From contig CAVPIM010000017.1 of NCBI GenBank assembly GCA_963704995.1, positions 558,001-622,000 of the forward strand: DNA of 64,000 bases, read 5' to 3'. The notes under the pieces were generated by a model, which was given only the letters and a program-made list of their open reading frames with translations, had not been told where the DNA came from and ran no database searches. This DNA comes from RYN-230 sp963704995. Lineage in GTDB: Bacteria; Actinomycetota; Actinomycetes; Streptosporangiales; Streptosporangiaceae. Shown piece after piece: positions 16,707 to 25,319 of this stretch (positions within the stretch are counted from its first letter, which is position 1; the number at the start of each line of letters is the position of its first letter). The translations under genes and the position numbers were made by a program.

Positions 16707-17765
16707 GTGACCGTGACCGACGCCGCCGTCATCGGCTTCGCCCAGTCCCCCTGCCTGCGGCGCAGCGACGGCACCACCAGCGGGGTGGAAATGCTCGTGC
16801 CGATCTTCCAGCAGGTGCTGCGGGACACCGGGCTGGCCCGGGCCGGCATTGACTTCTGGTGCTCCGGGTCCTCGGACTACCTGGCGGGCCGGGCCTTCTC
16901 GTTCGTCCAGGCGGTGGACGCGATCGGGGCCTTCCCGCCGATCATGGAGTCGCACGTGGAGATGGACGGCGCCTGGGCGCTCTACGAGGCCTGGGTGAAG
17001 ATCCTGACCGGCGAGGCCGACGTCGCGCTGGCCTACGGCTTCGGCAAGTCCTCCGCAGGTGACCTGCGGCGCGTGCTGGCCCTGCAGCTTGACCCCTACC
17101 TGCTGGCCCCGCTGTGGCCCGACTCGGTGAGCATCGCCGCGCTGCAGGCCCGGCTCGGCATCGAGGCGGGCCTGTGGAGCGAGAAGGAAATGGCCGAGGT
17201 GGCCGCGCGCAGCCGCGCCGCGGCCCGCTCGAATCCCGGGGCGCAGCTGTCCGGCGAGGTCTCCGCCGAGGAACTGCTGGACCAGCCCTACATCGCCGAC
17301 CCGCTCCGGGCCCATGACTGCGCGCCGGTCGGCGACGGCGCCGCGGTGGTGATCCTGGCCTCCGGCGGCCGGGCCCGCGAGCTGTGCGAGCGGCCCGCCT
17401 GGATCACCGGGTTCGAGCACCGGATCGACACGGGGTCGCTGGGCGCCCGCGACCTGACCACAGCGCCGTCGGCGGCCAGCGCGGGGCGCGCGGCCGGGGC
17501 CCGCGGGGTGGAGGTCGCCGAGCTGCATGCGCCCTTCACCCACCAGGAGATCCTGCTGCGCGGCGCGCTCGGGCTGGGCGACGGCGTCCGGGTCAACCCG
17601 TCCGGCGGCCCGCTGTGCGGAAACCCGATGTTCGCCGCCGGCCTGGCGCGCGTCGGGATGGCGGCCCGGGAGATCATGTCCGGCCGGGCCGGCCGGGCCC
17701 TCGGCCACGCCACCAGCGGGCCGGCCCTGCAGCAGAACCTGGTCTGCGTCATGGAGGCCCGGTGA
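16707..17765 (+). CDS. ltp4: Ltp4-like thiolase-fold lipid-transfer/retro-aldolase protein
   Basis: 352 residues, as in Rv3522 (~354). Thiolase-superfamily 'SCP-x thiolase' fold lacking the ordinary thiolase Cys pair. Seen are the N-terminal VIGFAQSPCLRRSDG, LAYGFGKSSAGDLRRVL and the C-terminal RVNPSGGPLCGNPMFAAGLA with LGHATSGPA. Start GTG at 16707 or 16713, after AAGGACGG. Related Ltp2 is a retro-aldolase removing the propionyl side chain; Ltp3/Ltp4 are thought to do the same on branched C24 side chains of plant sterols, which is inference here. Follows the DUF35 pair by 27 bases. Confidence 0.8.
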   Translation: MTVTDAAVIGFAQSPCLRRSDGTTSGVEMLVPIFQQVLRDTGLARAGIDFWCSGSSDYLAGRAFSFVQAVDAIGAFPPIMESHVEMDGAWALYEAWVKILTGEADVALAYGFGKSSAGDLRRVLALQLDPYLLAPLWPDSVSIAALQARLGIEAGLWSEKEMAEVAARSRAAARSNPGAQLSGEVSAEELLDQPYIADPLRAHDCAPVGDGAAVVILASGGRARELCERPAWITGFEHRIDTGSLGARDLTTAPSAASAGRAAGARGVEVAELHAPFTHQEILLRGALGLGDGVRVNPSGGPLCGNPMFAAGLARVGMAAREIMSGRAGRALGHATSGPALQQNLVCVMEAR

Positions 17766-17820
17766 GGCGAAGCCCCGGCGGAGGAGGTCCCGTGGAGCAG
17801 ACACCGTGAGGGAGGCACCC

Positions 17821-18987
17821 GTGAAGCACCGGGCCGCGGTCCTCGGGGTCGGCCAGACACGGCACCGCTCCCGGCGGACCGACGTGTCGATCGCCGGCCT
17901 CTGCCGCGAGGCGGTGGACCGCGCGCTCGCCGACTGCGGTACCACCCTGGACAGCATCGACGCCGTCGTGGTCGGCAAGGCGCCGGACCTGTTCGAGGGC
18001 GTGATGATGCCCGAGCTGTACCTGGCCGACGCGCTCGGCGCCCCCGGCAAGCCGCTGCTGCGGGTGCACACGGCAGGCTCGGTCGGCGGCGCGACCGCGA
18101 ACGTCGCGACCTCGCTCATCCAGGCCGGGGTGCACCGCAGGGTGCTGGCCGTCGCGTTCGAGAAGCAGTCGGAATCCAACGCGATGTGGGCGCTGTCGAT
18201 CATGCCGCCGTTCAGCATGCCGCTGCTGGCCGGGGCGGGCGGCTACTTCGCCCCGCACATCCGCGCCTACATCCGGCGCAGCGGCGCGCCCGGGCACATC
18301 GGCGCCCTGGTGGCGGTCAAGGACCGGCGCAACGGCAGCCTCAACCCGTACGCCCACCTGCAGCAGCCGGACATCACGCTGGAGTCGGTGCGGTCCTCCC
18401 CCATGCTGTGGGACCCGGTGCGCTACGACGAGACCTGCCCCTCATCGGACGGCGCGTGCGCGGTGGTCATCGGCGACGAGGACGCCGCCCGGGCCGCCGA
18501 GGCCGCGGGCCAGGCGGTGGCCTGGATCCGGGCCACCGCGATGCGCACCGAGCCGACCATGTTCGCCGGCAAGGATCACGTCAATCCGCAGGCCGGCGCC
18601 GACGCCGCGGCCGCCCTGTGGCGGCAGGCGGGCATCACCGATCCGTTCGAGGAGATCGACGTGGCCGAGATCTACGTCCCGTTCTCCTGGTTCGAGCCGA
18701 TGTGGCTGGAGAACCTCGGCTTCGCCGGGCCGGGTGAGGGCTGGCGGCTGACCGAGGCGGGCGAGACCGCGATCGGCGGGCGGCTGCCGGTCAATCCCTC
18801 GGGCGGGGTGCTCAGCTCCAACCCGATCGGCGCCTCGGGCCTGCTCCGCTTCGCCGAGGCTGCCCTGCAGGTCATGGGCAAAGCCGGCGCGCACCAGGTG
18901 GCTGGCGCCCGGACCGCGCTCGGCCACGCCTACGGCGGCGGCTCGCAGTACTTCTCGATGTGGGTGGTGGCCAGCACCCCCGGCTGA
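17821..18987 (+). CDS. ltp3: Ltp3-like thiolase-fold lipid-transfer/retro-aldolase protein
   Basis: 388 residues, like Rv3523 (~394). GTG at 17821 is chosen because GGAGGCACCC precedes it; another GTG at 17806 is in frame. Conserved thiolase-like blocks are KHRAAVLGVGQTRHRSRRTD, the VHTAGSVGGATANVATSLIQ loop (about residues 81-100, where thiolases keep Cys), and the C-terminal LPVNPSGGVLSSNPIGASG with LGHAYGGGSQYFSMWV. Probably works with Ltp4 and the DUF35 pair, giving a four-gene unit (15700-18987) under the operators at 15609/15677. Its order matches Rv3521-Rv3523. Convergent with cyp125. Confidence 0.82.
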   Translation: MKHRAAVLGVGQTRHRSRRTDVSIAGLCREAVDRALADCGTTLDSIDAVVVGKAPDLFEGVMMPELYLADALGAPGKPLLRVHTAGSVGGATANVATSLIQAGVHRRVLAVAFEKQSESNAMWALSIMPPFSMPLLAGAGGYFAPHIRAYIRRSGAPGHIGALVAVKDRRNGSLNPYAHLQQPDITLESVRSSPMLWDPVRYDETCPSSDGACAVVIGDEDAARAAEAAGQAVAWIRATAMRTEPTMFAGKDHVNPQAGADAAAALWRQAGITDPFEEIDVAEIYVPFSWFEPMWLENLGFAGPGEGWRLTEAGETAIGGRLPVNPSGGVLSSNPIGASGLLRFAEAALQVMGKAGAHQVAGARTALGHAYGGGSQYFSMWVVASTPG

Positions 18988-19024
18988 CCCGGCCAGCCCG
19001 GCCCATCCGGGACAGGCGCGCCGG

Positions 19025-20251
19025 TCACTGGTAGCTGACGGGCAGCTTCTTGATGCCGTTGAGCCACCCCGAGCGCAGCCGCTCCGCCTCGCCGGCCAGC
19101 CGGATACCCGGCATGCCGTCGGCGATGGCGTTGAAGATGAGCTCGATCTCCAGGCGGGCCAGGTTCACGCCGAGGCAGTAGTGCGTCCCGGTGCCGCCGA
19201 AGCCCAGGTGCGGGTTGGGGCTGCGGGTGATATCGAACCGCTCGGGGTGGTCGAAGACCTCCTCGTCGAAGTTCGCCGACCGGTAGAACAAGCCGACCCG
19301 CTGCCCGGCCTTGATCTGCTGGCCGCCCAGGGTGGTGTCGGCCAGGGCGGTGCGCTGGAACACGGTGACCGGGGTGGCCCACCGGACGATCTCATCCACC
19401 GCGGTCACCGGCCGCTCGGCCCGGTACAGCTCCCACTGGTCCGGGTGATCCAGCAGGGCCAGCATCCCGTGCGAGATCGCGTTGCGGGTGGTCTCGTTGC
19501 CCGCCACGGCCAGCAGGATCACGAAGAAGCCGAACTCGTCCGGCGCCAGCTGGCCGCCGTCGACCTGCGCGTGGACCAGCTTGGTGACCAGGTCGTCCCG
19601 GGGGCACCCCCGGCGGTCCTCCGCCATCATCATGGCGTAGCCGACGAGTTCGGCCGCCGCGGCCTGGGAATCGCCGCCGTACTCCGGATCGTCGTAGCCG
19701 ATCATCTCGTTCGACCAGGCGAAGATCTTGCGCCGGTCGTCCTGCGGTATCCCGAGCAGCTCTGCGATCGCCTGCAGGGGCAGCTCGCAGGCGACGTCGG
19801 TGACGAAGTCACCGCTGCCCTCGGTGAGCGCCAGCTCGACGATCCGCTCGGCGCGGGCCCGCAGCACCTCGCGCAGGCTGGCGATCGCCCGGGGCGTGAA
19901 GCCCCGCGAGACTATCCCGCGCAGCTTGGTGTGCTGAGGCGGATCGATGTTGAGCAGGATGAGCCGCTGCATCCCGAGGTTTTCCTCGCTGACCGCCGCG
20001 GAATGGCGGATGATCGCGGTCTTCTCCTGGCTCGAGTAGAGCTCGCTGGCCCGGGAGACCTCCAGCACATCCGCGTGCCTGGTGACGACCCAGTACCCCT
20101 CGTCGTCGAAGCCGGACGCGCCGCGCGGCTGCGCATTCCACCACACCGGCGCCGTGCGCCGCAGCTCAGCGAACTCCTCGGCCGGCATCCGGCGAACGCA
20201 CAGATCCGGGTCGGTGAAGTCGAAACCTGGCGGGATGCGCGGCACGGCCAT
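19025..20251 (-). CDS. cyp125: CYP125: steroid C26/C27-monooxygenase (cytochrome P450)
   Basis: 408-residue soluble P450. ATG at 20251 (MAVPRIPPGFDFTDPD) matches the family N-terminus, and longer in-frame starts run into the operator. The I-helix AVAGNETTRN, the K-helix region with ELYRAERPVTAVDEIVRWAT, the RSANFDEEVFDHPERFDI segment and the heme loop GFGGTGTHYCLG with Cys359 are intact. The ending SGWLNGIKKLPVSY is characteristic of CYP125, rather than CYP142. It oxidises the terminal C26/C27 methyl of cholest-4-en-3-one to the acid, starting side-chain degradation. Divergent from fadA5 with an operator before each gene. Confidence 0.92.
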   Translation of the reverse strand: MAVPRIPPGFDFTDPDLCVRRMPAEEFAELRRTAPVWWNAQPRGASGFDDEGYWVVTRHADVLEVSRASELYSSQEKTAIIRHSAAVSEENLGMQRLILLNIDPPQHTKLRGIVSRGFTPRAIASLREVLRARAERIVELALTEGSGDFVTDVACELPLQAIAELLGIPQDDRRKIFAWSNEMIGYDDPEYGGDSQAAAAELVGYAMMMAEDRRGCPRDDLVTKLVHAQVDGGQLAPDEFGFFVILLAVAGNETTRNAISHGMLALLDHPDQWELYRAERPVTAVDEIVRWATPVTVFQRTALADTTLGGQQIKAGQRVGLFYRSANFDEEVFDHPERFDITRSPNPHLGFGGTGTHYCLGVNLARLEIELIFNAIADGMPGIRLAGEAERLRSGWLNGIKKLPVSYQ

Positions 20252-20263
20252 GGCTGCCTCCAC

Positions 20264-20277
20264 TAGAACGTGTTCTA
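20264..20277. promoter_or_regulatory. KstR-type operator TAGAACGTGTTCTA (cyp125 side)
   Basis: Perfect palindrome 13 bases upstream of the cyp125 start in the 126-base divergent region with fadA5. Confidence 0.87.
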
Positions 20278-20330
20278 CTGGATTCAACCACGTCATGCTG
20301 GACGAGTGAACCGCTAACCGCGACCGGGCA

Positions 20331-20344
20331 GGAAACACGTTCTA
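20331..20344. promoter_or_regulatory. KstR-like operator GGAAACACGTTCTA (fadA5 side, one mismatch)
   Basis: Matches TnnAACnnGTTnnA except for the first T. It lies 33 bases before the fadA5 start and 53 bases from the cyp125-side operator, so each arm has its own site. Confidence 0.65.
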
Positions 20345-20377
20345 CCACAAGACCGGCGGCCGGTGAAGGAGGAGACG

Positions 20378-21541
20378 GTGGGCACTGCGGTGATTGTAGA
20401 GGCGGTGCGGACCCCCATCGGCAAGCGCGGCGGCGCGCTGGCGGGCCTGCATGCCGCCGAGATCCTCGGTGCCGCGCAGACCGCCCTGGTGGACCGGGCG
20501 GGCCTGCCGGCGGCCGCCGTCGAGCAGGTGGCCGGCGGCTGCGTGACGCAGGCCGGCGAGCAGTCCAGCAACATCACCCGGACCGCCTGGCTGCACGCCG
20601 GGCTGCCCTACCAGGCCGGCTGCCTCACCCTGGACGCCCAGTGCGGCTCGGCGCAGCAGGCCGCGCACCTGGTGGCCGGGCTCATCGCGGCAGGCGCCAT
20701 CGACGTCGGCATGGCCTGCGGGGTGGAGGCGATGAGCCGGGTGCCGCTGCGGGCCGCCGTCGGGACGGACGCGGGACAGCCCAGGCCCTCTTCCTGGGAT
20801 ATCGACCTGCCGAACCAGTTCGTCGCCGCGGAGCGGATCGCGCAGCGGCGCGGCCTGTCCCGCGCGGAGGTCGACCGGTTCGGGCTGCGCTCGCAGGCCC
20901 TGGCCCAGCTCGCCTGGTCACAAGGCCGGTTCGACCGCGAGGTCGTGCCCGTCAAGGCGCCGGTCGCGGGAGCGGACGGCCAGCCGACGGGTGAGACCCG
21001 CACCGTCGACCGCGATGAGGGCCTGCGCGAGACGAGCCTGGAGGCGCTGGCCGGGCTGCGGCCCGTGCTGGCCGGCGGCGTGCACACGGCCGGCACGTCG
21101 TCGCAGATCTCCGACGGCGCCGCCGCCGTTCTCCTGGCCGAGGCGGGCCGGGCGCGCGAGCTTGGCCTGCGGCCGCGGGCCCGCATCCTGGCCCAGTGCC
21201 TCGTCGGGTCGGAGCCGTACTACCACCTCGACGGCCCTATCGCGGCCACCGAGCGGGTCCTCGCCCGCAGCGGGATGACCGTCGCTGACATCGACCTGTT
21301 CGAGGTCAACGAGGCGTTCGCCTCGGTGGTCCTGTCCTGGCTGAGCGTGCACCAGCCCGATCCGGAGCGGGTCAACGTCAGCGGCGGCGCCATCGCGCTC
21401 GGCCACCCGGTCGGCAGCACCGGTGCCCGGCTGATCACCACGGCGGTGCACGAGCTGGAGCGGCGGGACGCGAGCACGGCGCTGATCACCATGTGCGCCG
21501 GCGGCGCGATGGCGACCGCCACCATCATCGAGCGGCTCTGA
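20378..21541 (+). CDS. fadA5: FadA5: steroid-22-oyl beta-ketothiolase
   Basis: 387-residue thiolase (Mtb FadA5 is 391). GTG at 20378 follows AAGGAGGAGA; an earlier GTG at 20363 would include that ribosome site. Active-site Cys89 in LDAQCGSAQQ, His343 in ALGHPVG and Cys373 in MCAGGA are present, with NEAFA. Family-specific blocks GGCVTQAGEQSSNITRTAWL and SWDIDLPNQFVAAERIAQRR match FadA5, not FadA6. It thiolytically removes acetyl-CoA or propionyl-CoA from the beta-keto steroid CoA side chain. Divergent from cyp125; single-gene transcript ending 25 bases before the convergent ipdF. Confidence 0.92.
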   Translation: MGTAVIVEAVRTPIGKRGGALAGLHAAEILGAAQTALVDRAGLPAAAVEQVAGGCVTQAGEQSSNITRTAWLHAGLPYQAGCLTLDAQCGSAQQAAHLVAGLIAAGAIDVGMACGVEAMSRVPLRAAVGTDAGQPRPSSWDIDLPNQFVAAERIAQRRGLSRAEVDRFGLRSQALAQLAWSQGRFDREVVPVKAPVAGADGQPTGETRTVDRDEGLRETSLEALAGLRPVLAGGVHTAGTSSQISDGAAAVLLAEAGRARELGLRPRARILAQCLVGSEPYYHLDGPIAATERVLARSGMTVADIDLFEVNEAFASVVLSWLSVHQPDPERVNVSGGAIALGHPVGSTGARLITTAVHELERRDASTALITMCAGGAMATATIIERL

Positions 21542-21566
21542 CCGCGGGCCCGGGCGGCGGCCGGGG

Positions 21567-22358
21567 TCAGGGATGCTGGCTGCTCACCGAGACCACCTCA
21601 CCGGTCAGGTAGGAGGAGTAGTCGCTGGCCAGGAACACCATCACGTTGGCGACCTCCCAGGGCTGGGCCGGGCGCCCGAACGCCTCCCGCGCGGCCAGCT
21701 CGGCCAGCACGTCCTCGCTGGTCACCTTGACCAGGAACGGATGGGCGGCCAGGCTCGGCGCCACGGCGTTGACCCGGATCCCGTGCGCGGCCACGTCCAT
21801 GGCCGCGCACCGGGTGAGGGCCATCACGCCCGCCTTGGCCGCGGCGTAGTGGGCCTGGCCCGGCTGGGCCCGCCAGCCGAGCACCGACGCGTTGGTGACC
21901 ACGGAGCCGCCGCCGCCCTGCGCGAGCATCTGGCGCAGCGCGGCCCGGACGCACCGGAACGTCCCGGTCAGCGTGACGTCCACCACCCGCAGCCACTGCT
22001 CGTCGGTCATCTCCGGGACCGGGCTGGTGCCGCCGAGCCCCGCGTTGGCGATGAACACGTCGATCCGGCCGAACTCGCGCACCGTCCCGGCCACCAGCGC
22101 CGCGACGTCCGCCTCGGCGGTGACGTCGCAGGGCAGCGCCGCGACCCGGTCGCCGTACACCGCGGCAAGCTCGCCGCGGATCGCGCCGAGGCGGCGGGCG
22201 TGCTGGTCGCTGACCATCACCCGCGCGCCCTCCTCCAGGCAGCGCCGGGCCGCGGCCGACCCGATGCCCGTGCCGGCCGCGGCGGTGACCACCACGACCT
22301 TGCCGGCCAGCAGGTCATGCCCGGCGGGCGGGACGGCGCCAGGCGCGGGGACGATCAT
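21567..22358 (-). CDS. ipdF: IpdF: SDR dehydrogenase of 5-hydroxy-HIP-CoA
   Basis: 263-residue classical SDR. The cofactor motif is VVTAAAGTGIGSAAARRCLE (about residues 23-42), then FIANAGLG and the catalytic YAAAKAG. The C-terminus FLASDYSSYLTGEVVSVSSQ is nearly identical, as I recall it, to Mtb IpdF (Rv3559c), as is HGIRVNAVAPSLAAHPFL. It oxidises the 5-hydroxyl of 5-OH-HIC-CoA to a ketone before ring opening. ATG at 22358 overlaps the fadE30 stop by ATGA, so fadE30-ipdF form an operon, exactly as Rv3560c-Rv3559c. Confidence 0.9.
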   Translation of the reverse strand: MIVPAPGAVPPAGHDLLAGKVVVVTAAAGTGIGSAAARRCLEEGARVMVSDQHARRLGAIRGELAAVYGDRVAALPCDVTAEADVAALVAGTVREFGRIDVFIANAGLGGTSPVPEMTDEQWLRVVDVTLTGTFRCVRAALRQMLAQGGGGSVVTNASVLGWRAQPGQAHYAAAKAGVMALTRCAAMDVAAHGIRVNAVAPSLAAHPFLVKVTSEDVLAELAAREAFGRPAQPWEVANVMVFLASDYSSYLTGEVVSVSSQHP

Positions 22359-23572
22359 GGCCGGGCCTGGCGGGGCAGGCCGAGGGCCCGCTCGGCGATG
22401 ATGCCGCGCTGGATCTCATCCGATCCGCCGTAGATCGTGTCGGCCCGGCTGAACAGGAACAGGCGCTGCCAGTCGTCGAGGTCATAGGGCGCCCCCCGGG
22501 CCACCATCGACGGGGCCCCGAGCACGTCCATGGCCAGCTCCCCCAGCTCCTGGTGCCACCGTGACCAGAGCAGCTTCAGCACCGGGGCGTCCGCGCCCGC
22601 CTGTGGCGCGGGCGCGGCGGGACCGGACGGCCCAGCGCCGGCGCCCGGCCCGGCCGGGCGCGACAGCACGGCGAGCGCGTGCGCCCTCATGACCTCCAGG
22701 CCGATCCAGGCCCGGGCCAGCTTGTCGCGCAGCAGGGGGTCGGCCGCGGCCCCGGTCCGCCGGGCCAGCTCGATCAGGCGGTCCAGCTCCCGCCGGAACC
22801 CGACCTGCTGGCCCAGGGTGGCCGCGCCCCGCTCGACCGCGAGGGTGGCCTGGGCGATCCGCCAGCCATCGCCGGCCGCGCCGACGACCATGTCCCGCGC
22901 GGTGCGGGCGCCGTCGAAGAACACCTCGTTGAACTCGGACGTGCCGGTCAGCTGGCGGATCGGGCGGACGGTGACCCCCGGCTGGCGCATCGGGACGAGC
23001 AGGTACGACAGGCCCGCGGTCCGCCGTGAGCCGGCCTGCGTGCGGGCCAGCACGAAGCACCAGTCGGCCACGTGGGCCAGCGACGTCCACACCTTCTGCC
23101 CGGTGATCACCCACTGCCCGCCGTCCAGGGCCGCCGTGGTGGCCACGGCGGCCAGGTCCGATCCGGCGCCCGGCTCTGAGTAGCCCTGGCACCACAGTTC
23201 CCGCACCGCCGCGATGGGCGGCAGGAACCGCTGCCGCTGCCCGGCCGTGCCGTGCGCGATCAGGGTGGGCCCGAGCAGTTCCTCGCCTACGTAGCCGACG
23301 CGGGCCGGGGCGCCGCTGCGCGCGTACTCCTCGTGGAAGATGACCTGCTGCGCCAGGGTCGCGCCGCGGCCGCCGTACTCGGCCGGCCAGCCCAGGCAGG
23401 TCCAGCCGGCGGCGGCGAGATGCCGGTTCCAGGCCAGCCGCCCGGCGTGCGCCTCATGCTCCCGGCCGGGACCGCCGGCGCCGCGGAGCCCGGCGAACCG
23501 GCCGGTGAGGTTGTCGGCCAGCCACTGCCGCACGCAGCGGCGGAACTCCTCGTCCTGCGGGCTGAGCTGCAC
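22355..23572 (-). CDS. fadE30: FadE30: HIP-CoA dehydrogenase (acyl-CoA dehydrogenase family)
   Basis: 405 residues from GTG at 23572, preceded by GGAGGAACGG. The N-terminus SPQDEEFRRCVRQWLADNL matches the family. ACAD motifs are QGYSEPGAGSDLA, VITGQKVWTSLAHVADWCFV, GTSEFNEVFFDGARTARD and the C-terminal FSRADTIYGGSDEIQRGIIA, with the base Glu expected in TLAVERGAATLG. It dehydrogenates HIP-CoA (the CoA ester of the C/D-ring propionate), the first oxidation after FadD3. Divergent from fadD3 across a KstR2-type operator, the same arrangement as Rv3560c/Rv3561. A Gly/Ala/Pro-rich insertion lies at about residues 320-345. Confidence 0.9.
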   Translation of the reverse strand: MQLSPQDEEFRRCVRQWLADNLTGRFAGLRGAGGPGREHEAHAGRLAWNRHLAAAGWTCLGWPAEYGGRGATLAQQVIFHEEYARSGAPARVGYVGEELLGPTLIAHGTAGQRQRFLPPIAAVRELWCQGYSEPGAGSDLAAVATTAALDGGQWVITGQKVWTSLAHVADWCFVLARTQAGSRRTAGLSYLLVPMRQPGVTVRPIRQLTGTSEFNEVFFDGARTARDMVVGAAGDGWRIAQATLAVERGAATLGQQVGFRRELDRLIELARRTGAAADPLLRDKLARAWIGLEVMRAHALAVLSRPAGPGAGAGPSGPAAPAPQAGADAPVLKLLWSRWHQELGELAMDVLGAPSMVARGAPYDLDDWQRLFLFSRADTIYGGSDEIQRGIIAERALGLPRQARP

Positions 23573-23653
23573 CCGTTCCTCCCGGCGCCCCGGCCGGCCG
23601 TGCCTGGCCAGCCGTATCTGGCCAGCGGCTGCTCCCGCGCGTAGGCTCAGCCT

Positions 23654-23667
23654 ACCAAGCACTTGCT
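23654..23667. promoter_or_regulatory. KstR2-type operator ACCAAGCACTTGCT
   Basis: Perfect match to the KstR2 palindrome AnCAAGnnCTTGnT, centred in the 110-base divergent promoter of fadE30 and fadD3 and 16 bases before the fadD3 GTG. No kstR2 gene is in the window, so the regulator must be elsewhere. HIP-CoA is the known KstR2 ligand, so induction by the product of FadD3 is expected. Confidence 0.85.
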
Positions 23668-23682
23668 TTAGTAAGGAGCCCC

Positions 23683-25319
23683 GTGGAACTCACCGTCCCG
23701 GCCGCCGTGGCGTGCGCGGCACGGGAGTTCGGTGACGCGGTCGCCGTGGCCGAGCCCGGCGGTCCCCGGCTCAGCTACCGCGAGCTGCACGAGCGTGTCG
23801 CCGTGGTCGCGCGGGCGCTGGCCGCGGAGGGGGTGGCCCCCGGCGACCGGGTGGCCATCTGGTCCCCCAACACCCATCACTGGGTGCTCGGCGCGCTCGG
23901 CGCGCTCTACGCCGGCGCGACGCTGGTCCCGGTCAGTACCCGGTTCACCGGCCCTGAGGCCCTCGATGTGATCAGCCGCAGCCACGCCCGCGCGCTGATC
24001 GTGGCCGGCCCGTTCCTCGGCACCGACCGGCTCGCGGCGCTGCGCGACGCGGCTGCGGAACACCGGGCCGCCGCAGGCGGCGGCCCGGGCGGCGGCGGCC
24101 TGGACCAGCTCAGGCTGGTGATCCGGGTGCCCGCCGGGGCCGCACCGCCGGCCACCCGGCCGGACCCCGCCCAGCCCTGGGCCAGCCTTGAGTGGGCCGA
24201 CCTCGACTCACGGGCCGCGGGCGTCCCGCCGGAGCAGGCCGCCGCGCACGCCGCGGCGGTCCGCCCCGGGCAGGTCAGCGACATCCTGTTCACCTCCGGT
24301 ACCACCGGGCGGAGCAAGGGGGCGATGAGCGCCCACCGCCAGTCGCTGGGCGTCGCCCTGGCCTGGGCCGAGTGCGCCCGCCTCACCAGCGCCGACCGCT
24401 ATCTGGTGGTCAACCCGTTCTTCCACAGCTTCGGGTACAAGGCGGGCATCCTGGCCTGCCTGGTCAGCGGGGCCACCATCGTGCCGCAGCCGGTGTTCGA
24501 CGCCGGGCAGGCCATGCAGCTGATCGAGACCGAGCGGATCACCGTCTTCCCCGGTGCCCCCACGATCTACCAGACCATCCTGGACCACCCCGGCCGCGGC
24601 GCCCGCGACCTGTCCAGCCTGCGGCTGGCGGTCACCGGCGCGGCCGCCGTCCCGGTCGCCCTGGTCGAGCGGATGCGCGCCGAGCTTGGCTTCGACACCG
24701 TGCTCACCGCCTACGGGCTGACCGAGGCCGTGGTGGCCACGATGTGCCGCCCCGGCGATGACCCGCAGACCGTGGCGCGCACATCGGGGCGGCCGCCGCC
24801 GGCTTCGAGGTACGGGTGGCCGGCCCGGGCGGGCGCGACGCCGCGCCGGGCGAACCTGGCGAGATCCTGCTCCGCGGGCCGAACGTGATGCTGGGCTACC
24901 TGGACGACCCGGCGGCGACCCGGGCGGCCGTCGGCGACGGCGGCTGGCTGCACACCGGCGACGTCGGCCACCTCGACCCGCGCGGGTACCTGACCATCAC
25001 CGACCGCCTCAAGGACATGTACATCTGCGGCGGCTTCAACGTCTACCCGGCCGAGGTGGAACAGGTGCTCGCCCGGCTGGACGGCGTGGCCGAGGCGGCC
25101 GTCATCGGGGTGGCCGACACCCGGCTCGGCGAGGTCGGCAAGGCGTACGTGGTCACCCGCCCGGGCTCGGCCCTGGACGAGGCCAGCGTGCTGGCCTTCT
25201 GCCGGGAGCGGCTGGCCAACTACAAGATGCCCCGCCAGGTGGAGTTCCTGGCCGGCCTGCCCCGCAATCCGTCGGGCAAGCCGCTCAAGCGACTGCTCAG
25301 GGAGGAATCAGCCAGATGA
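23683..25319 (+). CDS. fadD3: FadD3: HIP-CoA ligase, one frame break
   Basis: ANL-superfamily ligase, ~545 residues, that activates HIP (3aa-H-4a(3'-propanoate)-7ab-methylhexahydro-1,5-indanedione). GTG at 23683 after AAGGAGCCCC. The N-terminal part carries the P-loop FTSGTTGRSKGAM and the adenine site TAYGLTEAVV. A missing base near 24790 shifts the frame; the protein goes on AAAGFEVRVAGPGGRDAAPG, LHTGDVGHLDPRGYLTITDR, CGGFNVYPAEVEQ and the catalytic Lys in PRNPSGKPLKR. Both parts are fully conserved. Its stop overlaps the ATG of the next crotonase gene. First gene of the KstR2-type operon reaching 29543 or beyond. Confidence 0.88.

Noticed and set aside
15741..18218. 825-residue minus-strand frame opposite DUF35-ltp4-ltp3
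   Set aside because: Three conserved plus-strand genes occupy the region, and the frame shows no domain, so it is an artefact of GC-rich codons.
24758..25315. Upstream extension of the crotonase gene at 25316
   Set aside because: It overlaps the fadD3 C-terminus, which is conserved in the other frame; the extension is arginine-rich shadow sequence.
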